Source: VGPI01 sp964482845 (GTDB taxonomy: Bacteria > Cloacimonadota > Cloacimonadia > Cloacimonadales > Cloacimonadaceae). Taken from it: a stretch of 19,295 bases of DNA. The notes under the pieces were generated by a model. It was not told where the DNA came from, searched no databases, and was given only the letters and a program-made list of their open reading frames with translations. The stretch lies in the NCBI GenBank assembly GCA_964482845.1, contig CAYZZE010000036.1:1-19295 (forward strand), read 5' to 3'. Below are positions 7,965 to 15,386 of the stretch, piece after piece. A program made the position numbers and the translations under genes. Each line of letters starts with the position of its first letter. Positions within the stretch are counted from its first letter, which is position 1.

Positions 7965-8008
7965 CCAATTGATATGATCATCCGTATCTTATTGATCCCG
8001 TCAATTGG
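7965..8008 (-). promoter_or_regulatory. Inverted repeat CCAATTGA-N28-TCAATTGG overlapping a promoter candidate
   Basis: Two perfect 8-base inverted arms lie at 7965-7972 and 8001-8008. Read on the minus strand, the upstream arm runs into TTGACG (8004-7999), which matches five of six bases of a -35 box. GATGAT (7982-7977) follows after 16 bases and matches four of six -10 bases. The arms would therefore bracket a promoter for the methyltransferase-like gene, as in an operator pair. The -10 match is weak. Confidence 0.35.
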
Positions 8009-8074
8009 ATGCCTGCTTTATGTCAATGCTTTTCCATGCGACTCTGCCGAAATTCTTTGATCCGTACTTCTCTC

Positions 8075-8152
8075 CTCCTTGCTTGATAACCTTAGTATAA
8101 CCTTAGTATAACCTTACGACCGTAAGGTTATACTAAGGTTATGAAGCAGGGA
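8075..8152. repeat. Long palindrome built of 11-base units, with one extra unit in the left arm
   Basis: The left side holds three direct 11-base units, ATAACCTTAGT at 8086 and 8097 and ATAACCTTACG at 8108. After a two-base centre (AC, 8119-8120), the right side holds the inverse of the last two units (8121-8142). This gives perfect 22-base arms at 8097-8118 and 8121-8142. The flanks CTCCTTGCTT (8075-8084) and AAGCAGGGAG (8143-8152 region) are also inverted copies with one mismatch. They pair only if the first left unit is looped out. The simplest reading is an original palindrome of about 33-base arms in which one unit was duplicated by replication slippage. Confidence 0.9.
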
Positions 8153-8247
8153 GTAAGCAGCAGGAATGAGTAATTCAAAGGGAAAGGAGTTCCGCCGTCC
8201 AAGAGAGATCGAAAATACTTTAAATAATACTTTACAAGAATAGGAAG

Positions 8248-8277
8248 TTGATAGATTTAGGCAGGCGGGTGTAAAAC
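8248..8277 (+). promoter_or_regulatory. Weak sigma70-like promoter candidate for recJ
   Basis: TTGATA (8248-8253, five of six -35 bases) is followed after 18 bases by TAAAAC (8272-8277, four of six -10 bases). It would give a leader of about 100 bases. Other AT-rich pairs nearby are equally possible, so this is tentative. Confidence 0.22.
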
Positions 8278-8306
8278 CTTAATTTTAAGTAAGTTTCATC
8301 CCATTA

Positions 8307-8344
8307 GACCGTTCGCCATGGTGTTGCAATCCAGATGAGCGGTC
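8307..8344 (+). promoter_or_regulatory. Imperfect inverted repeat in the recJ leader
   Basis: GACCGTTC (8307-8314) and GAGCGGTC (8337-8344) pair over eight bases with one G-T pair. They enclose 22 bases and end about 40 bases before the recJ start. No T run follows, so it is not a terminator. Confidence 0.3.
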
Positions 8345-8384
8345 AGAACGATCGATAATAAATCTAAAAGATAAAGGTAACAAA

Positions 8385-10112
8385 ATGGAGAAACGATGGG
8401 AATATCCGGTATCTCTTAGTCCGGACGAACGGCAATTGGTCACCCGGATCAGTCAGGAACTGAAGTGTCCTGTTCTGATCGGTGAGATGCTGTATCGCAA
8501 GGGTTATGCCGATTTGGGGGAGATAGATCGATTTTTCAATCCGGCGATTGCCGGCGTGCACGATCCTTTCTTGTTTGACGATATGGCGCGCTCGGTGGGT
8601 CGGATCCTGGAGGCGATAGAGAAGAGGCAACGCATAGTTATTTATGGAGATTACGACGTAGATGGGACGACGGCGACGGCGCTTATGTATTTGGGATTGA
8701 AGCGGGTGGGTGCGGATATCGAGTTTTATATTCCGCACCGGATGATCGATGGCTATGGATTATCGGTGAGTAGCTTGGATAACTTGAAAGAGATGCAGGC
8801 GCAATTGATCATCAGCGTGGATTGCGGGGTCAATGCCATTGAGGAAGTGGATGCGATCCATGAAGCGGGGATGGAGATCATAATCACCGATCATCACAAT
8901 CCCAGGGACGAATTGCCGCGGGCATTTTCCATCATCAATCCCAAATTGCCGAACTCGCCATATCCCTTTACTCACCTTGCCGGCGTGGGTGTGGCGTATA
9001 AACTGTTGATGGCGATCTATCGGGTAATGGGGATCGATACCGCGGAAAACGTTCTCAAATATATGGATCTGGTGGCGGTGGGCACAATTGCAGACATCGT
9101 TCCACTCACCGGCGAGAACCGTATCTTTGCTTCGATCGGGCTTCGGCATCTGATTGAGAAGAAAAATCTGGGCTTAAACGCTCTCGTGGCGAACAGCAAC
9201 CTGAACCCAATGACGCTGGACGCATCCGATATCATTTTTAGCATTGCGCCGCGGATCAATGCCGCCGGAAGGATGGGAAGCGCATCTTTGGCGGTGGAAC
9301 TGCTTATTTCCACGGAGGAAGCACACAGCGCCGAACTGGCGGTACTGATCGAACGCCAAAATACACTGCGCCAACAGGAAGACCAGAAAGCTTATTTTGA
9401 GGCGTGTCAGATCATCGAACACAAATACCGCAACCTGAATGACATCTACTGCATCGTCATATCCTCCAACGATTGGCATCCCGGCGTCATCGGTATTGTG
9501 GCGTCCAAACTGGTGGAAAAGTACTACCGTCCGGTGGTCATGATCTCCTGTAAGGATGGCTTTGGCTGCGGTTCAGGACGCAGCATCCCGGAATTTGACC
9601 TGTTTGAGGCACTCAAGGTCACGGGGCATAATCTGCATAGTTTTGGCGGTCACAAGTATGCCATCGGGCTGACCATTTATCAGGAATACATTGATCGGTT
9701 TGAGAACGAACTCAGCCGTTATATTGCTGAACGGGAGCAATTTGACATATTGCAGCAGTCAATGCCGGTAGATAACGAATTGGAATTGTATGATCTGAAC
9801 GATATGCTGCTGGAGTGGATGGAACGCTTTGCGCCTTTCGGCCCCGAGAATTTGCCCCCTGTATTCGTCACCCGTCAGGTAATGCTGTCGAGTTATCCCT
9901 ATACGGTGGGGCGTAACCACCTAAAAATGAAAGTTATCAAGGACGGCGTGTCGCTTGATCTGATCGGATACAATCTGGGTGATTATCAGCCACAGCTCAA
10001 ACCGAACAGCATCGTAGATATTGCATACACCCTGGAGTATAGCAAATTCGGCAAAAGAAAAAACACTATTCAGGGCAAATTGCGCGATATCCATCTATCA
10101 CGCGAAGGATAA
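8385..10112 (+). CDS. recJ: Single-stranded-DNA-specific 5'-3' exonuclease RecJ
   Basis: This 575-residue DHH-family exonuclease degrades single-stranded DNA from the 5' end in RecF-pathway recombination and mismatch repair, in the cytoplasm. Its length matches the Escherichia coli enzyme (577). Metal-binding motifs are complete: YGDYDVDGT (87-95, D89, D91, D93), D146 in SVDCGVN, the DHH triad D169-H170-H171, and D237 in GTIADIVP. The DHHA1 part has APRINAAGRMG (288-298), WHPGVIGIVASKL (364-376), GSGRS (396-400) and FGGHKYAIGL (420-429). The C-terminal part (about 460-570) matches the RecJ oligonucleotide-binding domain. AAGGT lies six bases before the ATG. It is the first gene of the long plus-strand run, and the lipoprotein gene follows after 10 bases. 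Confidence 0.96.
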   Translation: MEKRWEYPVSLSPDERQLVTRISQELKCPVLIGEMLYRKGYADLGEIDRFFNPAIAGVHDPFLFDDMARSVGRILEAIEKRQRIVIYGDYDVDGTTATALMYLGLKRVGADIEFYIPHRMIDGYGLSVSSLDNLKEMQAQLIISVDCGVNAIEEVDAIHEAGMEIIITDHHNPRDELPRAFSIINPKLPNSPYPFTHLAGVGVAYKLLMAIYRVMGIDTAENVLKYMDLVAVGTIADIVPLTGENRIFASIGLRHLIEKKNLGLNALVANSNLNPMTLDASDIIFSIAPRINAAGRMGSASLAVELLISTEEAHSAELAVLIERQNTLRQQEDQKAYFEACQIIEHKYRNLNDIYCIVISSNDWHPGVIGIVASKLVEKYYRPVVMISCKDGFGCGSGRSIPEFDLFEALKVTGHNLHSFGGHKYAIGLTIYQEYIDRFENELSRYIAEREQFDILQQSMPVDNELELYDLNDMLLEWMERFAPFGPENLPPVFVTRQVMLSSYPYTVGRNHLKMKVIKDGVSLDLIGYNLGDYQPQLKPNSIVDIAYTLEYSKFGKRKNTIQGKLRDIHLSREG

Positions 10113-10122
10113 GGATGGAACT

Positions 10123-11022
10123 ATGAAAAATCATCGTATAGCATTGCTACTAAGGTCGTTTCGCAGTTCGCTGATGCGATTGAAGAGAGAAAAAGGTCAT
10201 ATCAGGGGTCTGACGACGGTCTTGATCTGTCTCATTCTCGGCGCCTGTTCCACCGTTCAGTTTCGTCCGCCGATGGTGATCGATTCTTTTGAGGCGGCGG
10301 GCGTGGAAACGTTTGAAAATCCGGTGAGCAAGGCGCTATTCGATGTTCGCAGTCAGACGCTTTATGTGATGCTGAGGGACTGGCACGAGATCCGCCTCTA
10401 TCGTGACGGGAGGATGATCAACCGGATCGGAGGTCTGGGTCTGGAACGCATTAATTTTCAGAAACTTGGGGACATTGCTCTGGATAATGATGGCGGACTC
10501 TTGGCGCTGGACACCGCCGCTCGTCAGATCCGCAAATTCTCCAATGAAGGGATGTATGTGACCCAGATCGACATTGCGGGAACAGTGCAACCCGAATTGA
10601 TGGCGGTGGGAACGGATCAGAATATCTACATCTATGACGGATTGGGCGGACAGATCATCGTCTATTCGCAGCTGGACGGCAGAGAGCAATTTCGTTTCGG
10701 CAAGTTTGAACTGGATCGGATCAGTCAATTGACATATAACCGCGATTATGTTCTCGCATACAGTATGGCACATGACAAAACCACGGTTTTTACGGTACTG
10801 GGGCAGACGCTGCGCACGATCGACGCCCTTTGCCTCTATGATGACTTCAATAACCTTGTCGAATACCGCAATGGCATACTGACGGGGAGTTCCGGTGCTG
10901 CTCCGATAGCGGTGGGCTCAGGCACAATCCGTAATCTGAACCGATCGGCGAACGTCCTTCTAATGGCGATCGACAACGAGGTAAGACGCTTCAACATCAA
11001 CTACCGGAGTCCAATGCGGTGA
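10123..11022 (+). CDS. Predicted lipoprotein with beta-propeller-like repeats, function unknown
   Basis: This 299-residue protein has a basic N-terminal stretch of about 28 residues, then a hydrophobic segment ending in the lipobox LGAC, with the lipidated cysteine at C42. The rest is rich in short beta-strand repeats such as LLALDTAARQIRKFSNEGMY (about 125-145) and IYIYDGLGGQIIVYS, which look like blades of an NHL- or six-bladed beta-propeller. No catalytic motif is visible. I chose the ATG at 10123, which has AAGGA seven bases upstream overlapping the recJ stop. An in-frame start at 10174 lacks a ribosome binding site but would give a more usual short signal peptide. It overlaps lnt by four bases (GTGA). 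Lnt N-acylates lipoproteins, which makes this protein one of its likely substrates. The exact family is not recognised. Confidence 0.75.
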   Translation: MKNHRIALLLRSFRSSLMRLKREKGHIRGLTTVLICLILGACSTVQFRPPMVIDSFEAAGVETFENPVSKALFDVRSQTLYVMLRDWHEIRLYRDGRMINRIGGLGLERINFQKLGDIALDNDGGLLALDTAARQIRKFSNEGMYVTQIDIAGTVQPELMAVGTDQNIYIYDGLGGQIIVYSQLDGREQFRFGKFELDRISQLTYNRDYVLAYSMAHDKTTVFTVLGQTLRTIDALCLYDDFNNLVEYRNGILTGSSGAAPIAVGSGTIRNLNRSANVLLMAIDNEVRRFNINYRSPMR

Positions 11023-12638
11023 ACCCAAGTATTCTGACAAACAATGATTCGAGCAGCCGGTCCGCACCGGAGACGAGACCGTGGTATCTGATCTATGCTT
11101 TGCTGACGGCACTGGGTTTGACGCTGTCGCGCTTACCCCTTCACCTGGGATTTTTGGTTTTCGGGGCGTGGATCCCGATGTTGTTCGTCCTTGACCTGCG
11201 GCGGCATAAGCGATTGCATCTCTTGTATATGGCGCTGATCTTTGCCGCGGTCTATTGCAGCGTCCTGCTCTACTGGATCGGCAGTGTGACTCCACTCGGG
11301 TTATTGGGGATCTTTGTGGTATACATCGGATTATATTATGCCGTGTTTTATGCCGCCCAGCGGGTGTGGCATATTGTGCCTCGATGGAGATATCCGGGAT
11401 TGATCTGTATCCTGTTATCGCTGGAGTATCTGCAGAACTTCAGTGAATTCCGCTTTCCCTGGATCAACCTGGCCTATTCCCTGTCCGATTATACCATCCT
11501 GTTGCAAGCATTGGACTTGGGAGGAGTGATCCTGCTTTCGGCTTTGATCATTTTGGTCAATATTCTGCTTTACAGATCCATCCGTGGGAAGTTACGTTCC
11601 CTGTTTGTGGTTGGCGTGATACTGCTGGTCTGGATGGCGTATGGCTTCTGGAGTATATCCTATGTTCCGATGGAAAAGCACGAACCTCAAGTATTTGTAA
11701 TGCAACCCTCCATCATCCAGGACGACAAATGGGAAGCGGAGCAGTTCTATGAAATCGTCGAGCGATACCGGAGATTATCGTACGAGGCAAAGAGCATAGG
11801 AGCCCGGATGTTGATCTGGCCGGAGGCGGCGATGCCGGTCAATATGATGCGTCACACCTATTATCGGGCGATCGTCCAGGATCTGGTAAATGGATTGGAT
11901 ATGGATATCTTTACCGGATTTCCGGATTATCTGCCTGCGCCTCCCGAGCACCCCATGCGGGAATTGCATTACAATGCGGCAACTCTATTCCGGCCTCATG
12001 AGCCGCCGGATTCTCTATACTACAAAATAATCCTCGTGCCCGGAGGAGAAAGGATCCCCGGTCTCAAATACCTGCCTTTTTTGTGGGGTGTGCAAATGGG
12101 ACAGGCAAATTGGGAGTATGGAACCGAGATAAGGTGGTATCAGAGTGGAGATTATGTCTTTTCTCCATCTATCTGCTATGAGATCGCATTTGCCGATCTC
12201 AATCACCGGATGGCGATCCGGATCGGAAGACTCCAAACCTCCGCCAAAATAGGCGAAAATGATACAACAACACCCCGGATAAAAGCGGATTATCTGGTCA
12301 ATATCACCAACGATGCCTGGTTCGGTACTTCCTATGGACCCTGGTTGCACTCGGTGCTGACCAAATTCCGTGCCGTAGAAAACCGCATCCAGATCTACCG
12401 CAGTGCCAATACCGGCATTTCCATGATCGTCGATCCCAAAGGCAGGATCCTGAGTAAAACCGGTCTATTTGAGGTCCGCAATATCAGTGCGCCCCTGTAT
12501 ATCGACCGGCGGATCCCGCTGATCAGATCCATCTTCTATTATCCGCTGATCTTTGTTGCCTTCGCTGTCATAATTTTTGCCATTGCTTGCATTGGACGCT
12601 GGGATTCGCGGGCGGCAGGCGATCCAATTAAACTCTGA
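11019..12638 (+). CDS. lnt: Apolipoprotein N-acyltransferase
   Basis: This 539-residue inner-membrane enzyme transfers an acyl chain from phospholipid to the N-terminal cysteine of lipoproteins, the last step of lipoprotein maturation in Gram-negative cells. About six hydrophobic helices fill residues 22-215, then a carbon-nitrogen hydrolase domain (about 222-495), then a final helix (about 508-527). The catalytic triad is present: E269 in LIWPEAAMP, K336 in YYKIILVPGGERIP and C386 in SICYEI. NITNDAWFG (428-436) is the usual family motif. Between C386 and that motif lies a polar stretch at about 394-422 that seems longer than in the E. coli enzyme. The GTG start overlaps the lipoprotein stop (GTGA) and has GGAG nine bases upstream. 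Confidence 0.94.
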   Translation: MNPSILTNNDSSSRSAPETRPWYLIYALLTALGLTLSRLPLHLGFLVFGAWIPMLFVLDLRRHKRLHLLYMALIFAAVYCSVLLYWIGSVTPLGLLGIFVVYIGLYYAVFYAAQRVWHIVPRWRYPGLICILLSLEYLQNFSEFRFPWINLAYSLSDYTILLQALDLGGVILLSALIILVNILLYRSIRGKLRSLFVVGVILLVWMAYGFWSISYVPMEKHEPQVFVMQPSIIQDDKWEAEQFYEIVERYRRLSYEAKSIGARMLIWPEAAMPVNMMRHTYYRAIVQDLVNGLDMDIFTGFPDYLPAPPEHPMRELHYNAATLFRPHEPPDSLYYKIILVPGGERIPGLKYLPFLWGVQMGQANWEYGTEIRWYQSGDYVFSPSICYEIAFADLNHRMAIRIGRLQTSAKIGENDTTTPRIKADYLVNITNDAWFGTSYGPWLHSVLTKFRAVENRIQIYRSANTGISMIVDPKGRILSKTGLFEVRNISAPLYIDRRIPLIRSIFYYPLIFVAFAVIIFAIACIGRWDSRAAGDPIKL

Positions 12639-12648
12639 GGTAAGATGC

Positions 12649-13041
12649 ATGAGTAAGTATTATTATACGATTGGAGAAGTGGGCAACCTCTTGGGGGTGA
12701 AGCCCTACGTGATCCGTTATTGGGAGACGGAATTTCCTCAATTGCGCCCCAAAAAAGGACATGGACGAATCAGGAAATTCAATGAAGAACAGATCCGGCT
12801 CTTGCGCAGGATCAAGGAAATGCTCTATGTACAGCGCTTTACGATCGCGGGCGCCCGCAAGAAACTCAAAGAAGACCGATCCATGCAACCGCAAATGGAG
12901 CTTGATCTCACTTATACCATACAACGTGATCCTACAGCATACCCAAAACCCAGACCGCAAGCGATAACGGAACTGATGAACCTGAGGGAAATGCTGGTCT
13001 TGATCCTGGACAAAGCAAAATCACTGCACGGGAGTAGTTAA
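12649..13041 (+). CDS. MerR-family transcriptional regulator
   Basis: This is a 130-residue DNA-binding protein. The MerR-type winged helix-turn-helix spans residues 4-73: YYTIGEVGNLLGVKPYVIRYWETEF, then the wing GHGRIRKFNEEQIRLLRRIKEML. The remaining about 55 residues end in a leucine-rich helix (about 107-125) that could act in dimerisation. There is no cysteine-rich metal loop or large effector domain, so the signal is unknown. Small MerR proteins of this kind are often found beside housekeeping genes. Translation probably starts at the ATG at 12649, with GAGGT seven bases upstream overlapping the lnt stop. A longer in-frame start inside lnt is less likely. Its stop overlaps the glyQ start by one base (TAATG). 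Confidence 0.88.
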   Translation: MSKYYYTIGEVGNLLGVKPYVIRYWETEFPQLRPKKGHGRIRKFNEEQIRLLRRIKEMLYVQRFTIAGARKKLKEDRSMQPQMELDLTYTIQRDPTAYPKPRPQAITELMNLREMLVLILDKAKSLHGSS

Positions 13042-13901
13042 TGACCTTTCAGGATATTATCCTTACCTTGCAGCAATATTGGGGTCAATATGGCTGCAAC
13101 CTGCTTCAACCTTACGATATCGAGATGGGTGCGGGGACATTTCATCCCGCCACCTTCTTCGGGGCTTTGGGGACCAAGCCCTGTGCCGCTGCCTATCCCC
13201 AGGCGTGTCGTCGTCCCAAGGATGGACGCTATGGTGAAAACCCCAATCGCTTGCAACACTATTATCAATTTCAAGTGATCCTAAAACCATCTCCGGACGA
13301 TATCCAGGATCTGTATCTGAAAAGTTTGGAAGCCATCGGGATCAGGCTTAGAGAGCACGATGTCCGCTTTGTGGAAGACGATTGGGAGTCACCTACGCTG
13401 GGTGCTTGGGGTCTCGGTTGGGAGGTTTGGCTTGATGGTATGGAGATCAGCCAGTTTACCTATTTCCAACAGGTGGGCAGCATCGACGTCTTTCCGGTAA
13501 GCGTGGAACTTACCTATGGGCTTGAACGGCTGGCTATGTATATCCAGAAAGCGGAAGATTACCGGTTGTTGGAGTGGAACGAGACGACGCTTTATAAAGA
13601 TCTTTTCTTTGACCGGGAAGTGGAATACTCGGATTACAACTTCAATCGCTGCAATACAAAATTGGCGTTTGAACTATTTGGTGATTTTGAACAGGAATGC
13701 GCTCAATTGCTGAAAGAGGGGCTGGTGTTTCCCGCTTATGACAATCTGCTGCGCTGTTCGCATACCTTTAACCTTCTGGATGCCCGGGGGGTGATCAGCG
13801 TTACCGAACGTGCCGGCTATATTGCACGGATCAGGAACCTGGCAAAGGAAAGCGCTCAGTTATACATTGATAAATATGACAAGGGGGTTACCCGTGAATA
13901 G
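13041..13901 (+). CDS. glyQ: Glycine--tRNA ligase alpha subunit
   Basis: This 286-residue protein is the catalytic alpha subunit of the bacterial alpha2beta2 glycyl-tRNA synthetase. It activates glycine with ATP and needs the beta subunit for tRNA binding. The sequence is highly typical: GAGTFHPATFFGALG (30-44), RPKDGRYGENPNRLQHYYQFQV (58-79), VEDDWESPTLGAWGLGWEVWLDGMEISQFTYFQQ (111-144) and class II motif 3 PVSVELTYGLERLAMY (152-167, R163). Length is normal and there is no beta fusion. GGGAG lies six bases before the ATG. It is normally followed directly by glyS, but here a different gene overlaps its end by eight bases. The beta subunit must be encoded elsewhere. Confidence 0.97.
   Translation: MTFQDIILTLQQYWGQYGCNLLQPYDIEMGAGTFHPATFFGALGTKPCAAAYPQACRRPKDGRYGENPNRLQHYYQFQVILKPSPDDIQDLYLKSLEAIGIRLREHDVRFVEDDWESPTLGAWGLGWEVWLDGMEISQFTYFQQVGSIDVFPVSVELTYGLERLAMYIQKAEDYRLLEWNETTLYKDLFFDREVEYSDYNFNRCNTKLAFELFGDFEQECAQLLKEGLVFPAYDNLLRCSHTFNLLDARGVISVTERAGYIARIRNLAKESAQLYIDKYDKGVTRE
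13881..13887 (+). promoter_or_regulatory. Ribosome binding site deciding the GTG start at 13894
   Basis: AAGGGGG inside the end of glyQ lies six bases before GTG at 13894. It supports that start over a longer in-frame one at 13810, which would overlap glyQ by about 90 bases without such a site. Confidence 0.7.
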
Positions 13902-14565
13902 GAACAACTGGCATGATATCCTAAACACCTTGAATATCCTGGACGCCAATCTGCTACAGGTGGCGGTCTATGGTATCCACAAGACGCAACAGAACTGTAT
14001 AATAATCCTGGAACAGGATCCGGTCTCCTTTTTTGATGATATGAAACCGGTCGCTGTATATTGTCGGCGCAGGAAACTTCCCATACCTCTTATCATTACC
14101 CGTGAATTTATCCGGTATTCTACCGATTCGTATCCGCTCGAATTTATTGATATCATGACCGATTATCAAAACCTGCACGTCAGAGAGGATCTGCTGGCTG
14201 ACCTGACAATCAGCGCCCATGAAGTCCGTCTGCAGATGGAACGGGAACTCAAGAGCAAATGGCTGCATACTCGGCTCGCGGTGATGGCATACAAGACATC
14301 TCACAAGCGCTTCGCCGCCGTCGCCAAGGATTCCGCAGTTTCAATTCTACCAGTGCTCAAGGGCTTTTTCCATCTCCGCAAACAGCCCATACCCGTCGAA
14401 CCCGAGGCATTGATCCAGCAGGCGGACGCACTCACCGCTTTTGACATGCAACCCTTGTACCGGGTATATACCAAGCCGGACAAGGAGATCAACGAAGATG
14501 ATCTGTATGCCTATATCAAGATGCTCAATCAACTCGCAAAACTGATGGAGACTTGGCAATTGTGA
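13894..14565 (+). CDS. Nucleotidyltransferase-fold-like protein with degenerate active site, function unknown
   Basis: This 223-residue soluble protein resembles uncharacterised proteins annotated as nucleotidyltransferase-domain proteins. Shared features are a start with a helix and strand ending in YG (26-27), then a strand (IIILEQD, 36-42), PIPLIITREFIRYSTDSYPLEFIDI (64-87), and VREDLLADLTISAHEVRLQMERELKSKWLHTR (96-127). In active relatives the first strand is followed by GS and then by an acidic D-x-[DN] pair. Here GS reads GI, and the acidic positions read QQNC before the strand, so the catalytic site looks lost. A scaffold or binding role is an inference. The GTG start overlaps the glyQ end by eight bases, and the 3' end overlaps the next gene (GTGA), so translation is probably coupled. 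Recognition is by remembered pattern only. Confidence 0.6.
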   Translation: MNRNNWHDILNTLNILDANLLQVAVYGIHKTQQNCIIILEQDPVSFFDDMKPVAVYCRRRKLPIPLIITREFIRYSTDSYPLEFIDIMTDYQNLHVREDLLADLTISAHEVRLQMERELKSKWLHTRLAVMAYKTSHKRFAAVAKDSAVSILPVLKGFFHLRKQPIPVEPEALIQQADALTAFDMQPLYRVYTKPDKEINEDDLYAYIKMLNQLAKLMETWQL

Positions 14566-15386
14566 TCAAATCCCTCTTTCGGTTTGACCGTGAGGATATT
14601 CCTGTGGTGGCATTGGCGATCCATCATGGGCATGAATTGCCGCCGGAACTGGAAGAGAATTGCGGGATCAGTCCGGCAGAACGCCTGAGGGAAGAAGATC
14701 CATACACTGGTCTGATCGCAGCCGAATACCCCAATCACATAGTGGTTCAGACCAGCCGTTTTGCCATTGATCTGAACCGTGGCGAGGATAAATGTATTTA
14801 TTTACAACCGGAGGATTGCTGGGGGCTGGAGGTCAGAAAAACTCGCCTAGATGGCGTCTTGGTGCATAAGCTGCGGGAATCATACCGGGATTGGTATGCC
14901 GTAGTGGCATTTCATATTGATCGCATGCTTGCCCGGCACAGCCATCTGGTGATCTTTGACCTGCATTCCTACAACCACCGGAGACGGGGTACGGGGCACC
15001 CTCCAGAACCTCCCAAAGACAATCCGGACATCAATCTTGGTTCAAGCAACATGCCGCAAGAGTATCGGAGCTATTTATCCCGCCTGCAGGATTTGCTCAC
15101 AGATATTGCAATGAAGAGAGTCCCAACAGACGGTATTGCCCACGGATCAAAACTTGATTGCCGCATTGATATCAAGTTTACCGGGGGGCATCTTTCCCGC
15201 TGGCTGCATCATAGTTATCCCTATCAAGTCATCGCAGTTGCTGTGGAATTCAAGAAGTTCTTTATGGACGAATGGACAGGCATCTTGGATGGATCTTGCT
15301 TTCAATTTCTGAGCAGGGGGATGAGCGTTCAATCCGGTTTATGGGCTGATGAAATGATCGGTTTGTTAAAAAGGGGAATCGGTTGA
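14562..15386 (+). CDS. N-formylglutamate amidohydrolase family protein
   Basis: This 274-residue protein fits the N-formylglutamate amidohydrolase (HutG2-like) zinc hydrolase family. Residues numbered from the GTG: a strand and HHGHELP (21-27), SRFAIDLNR (65-73, family signature), FDLHSYNH (132-139), GGHLSR (208-213) and the strand AVAVEF with E229. The family hydrolyses N-formyl or similar amide bonds, but many members outside histidine degradation have no known substrate. No hut gene is nearby, so the classical role is unlikely. A TTG at 14553 is also in frame. I prefer GTG at 14562, which overlaps the previous stop in GTGA, with GGAG 11 bases upstream. It overlaps the kinase gene by four bases. 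Family call is fairly firm; substrate is unknown. Confidence 0.82.
   Translation: MIKSLFRFDREDIPVVALAIHHGHELPPELEENCGISPAERLREEDPYTGLIAAEYPNHIVVQTSRFAIDLNRGEDKCIYLQPEDCWGLEVRKTRLDGVLVHKLRESYRDWYAVVAFHIDRMLARHSHLVIFDLHSYNHRRRGTGHPPEPPKDNPDINLGSSNMPQEYRSYLSRLQDLLTDIAMKRVPTDGIAHGSKLDCRIDIKFTGGHLSRWLHHSYPYQVIAVAVEFKKFFMDEWTGILDGSCFQFLSRGMSVQSGLWADEMIGLLKRGIG
15372..15377 (+). promoter_or_regulatory. Ribosome binding site deciding the TTG start at 15383
   Basis: AGGGGA lies five bases before TTG at 15383, inside the end of the upstream hydrolase gene. It supports use of the rare TTG start and translational coupling across the TTGA overlap. Confidence 0.65.

Larger units (their letters stand above)
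7904..8384. other. Divergent intergenic region between the methyltransferase-like gene and recJ
   Basis: This 481-base non-coding stretch separates two divergent genes and must hold both promoters. In order it contains a 6-base hairpin (7942-7960), an 8-base inverted repeat (7965-8008), the slipped palindrome (8075-8152), a weak promoter candidate for recJ (8248-8277) and an imperfect inverted repeat in the recJ leader (8307-8344). I see no credible small gene on either strand. Confidence 0.7.

Noticed and set aside
10021..10122. Longer N-terminus for the lipoprotein, starting inside recJ
   Set aside because: It would put 34 further residues before an already long n-region, and the ATG at 10123 has a good ribosome binding site.
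13810..13893. Longer N-terminus for the nucleotidyltransferase-like protein
   Set aside because: The extra 28 codons lie wholly within conserved glyQ sequence, and AAGGGGG sits correctly before the GTG at 13894.
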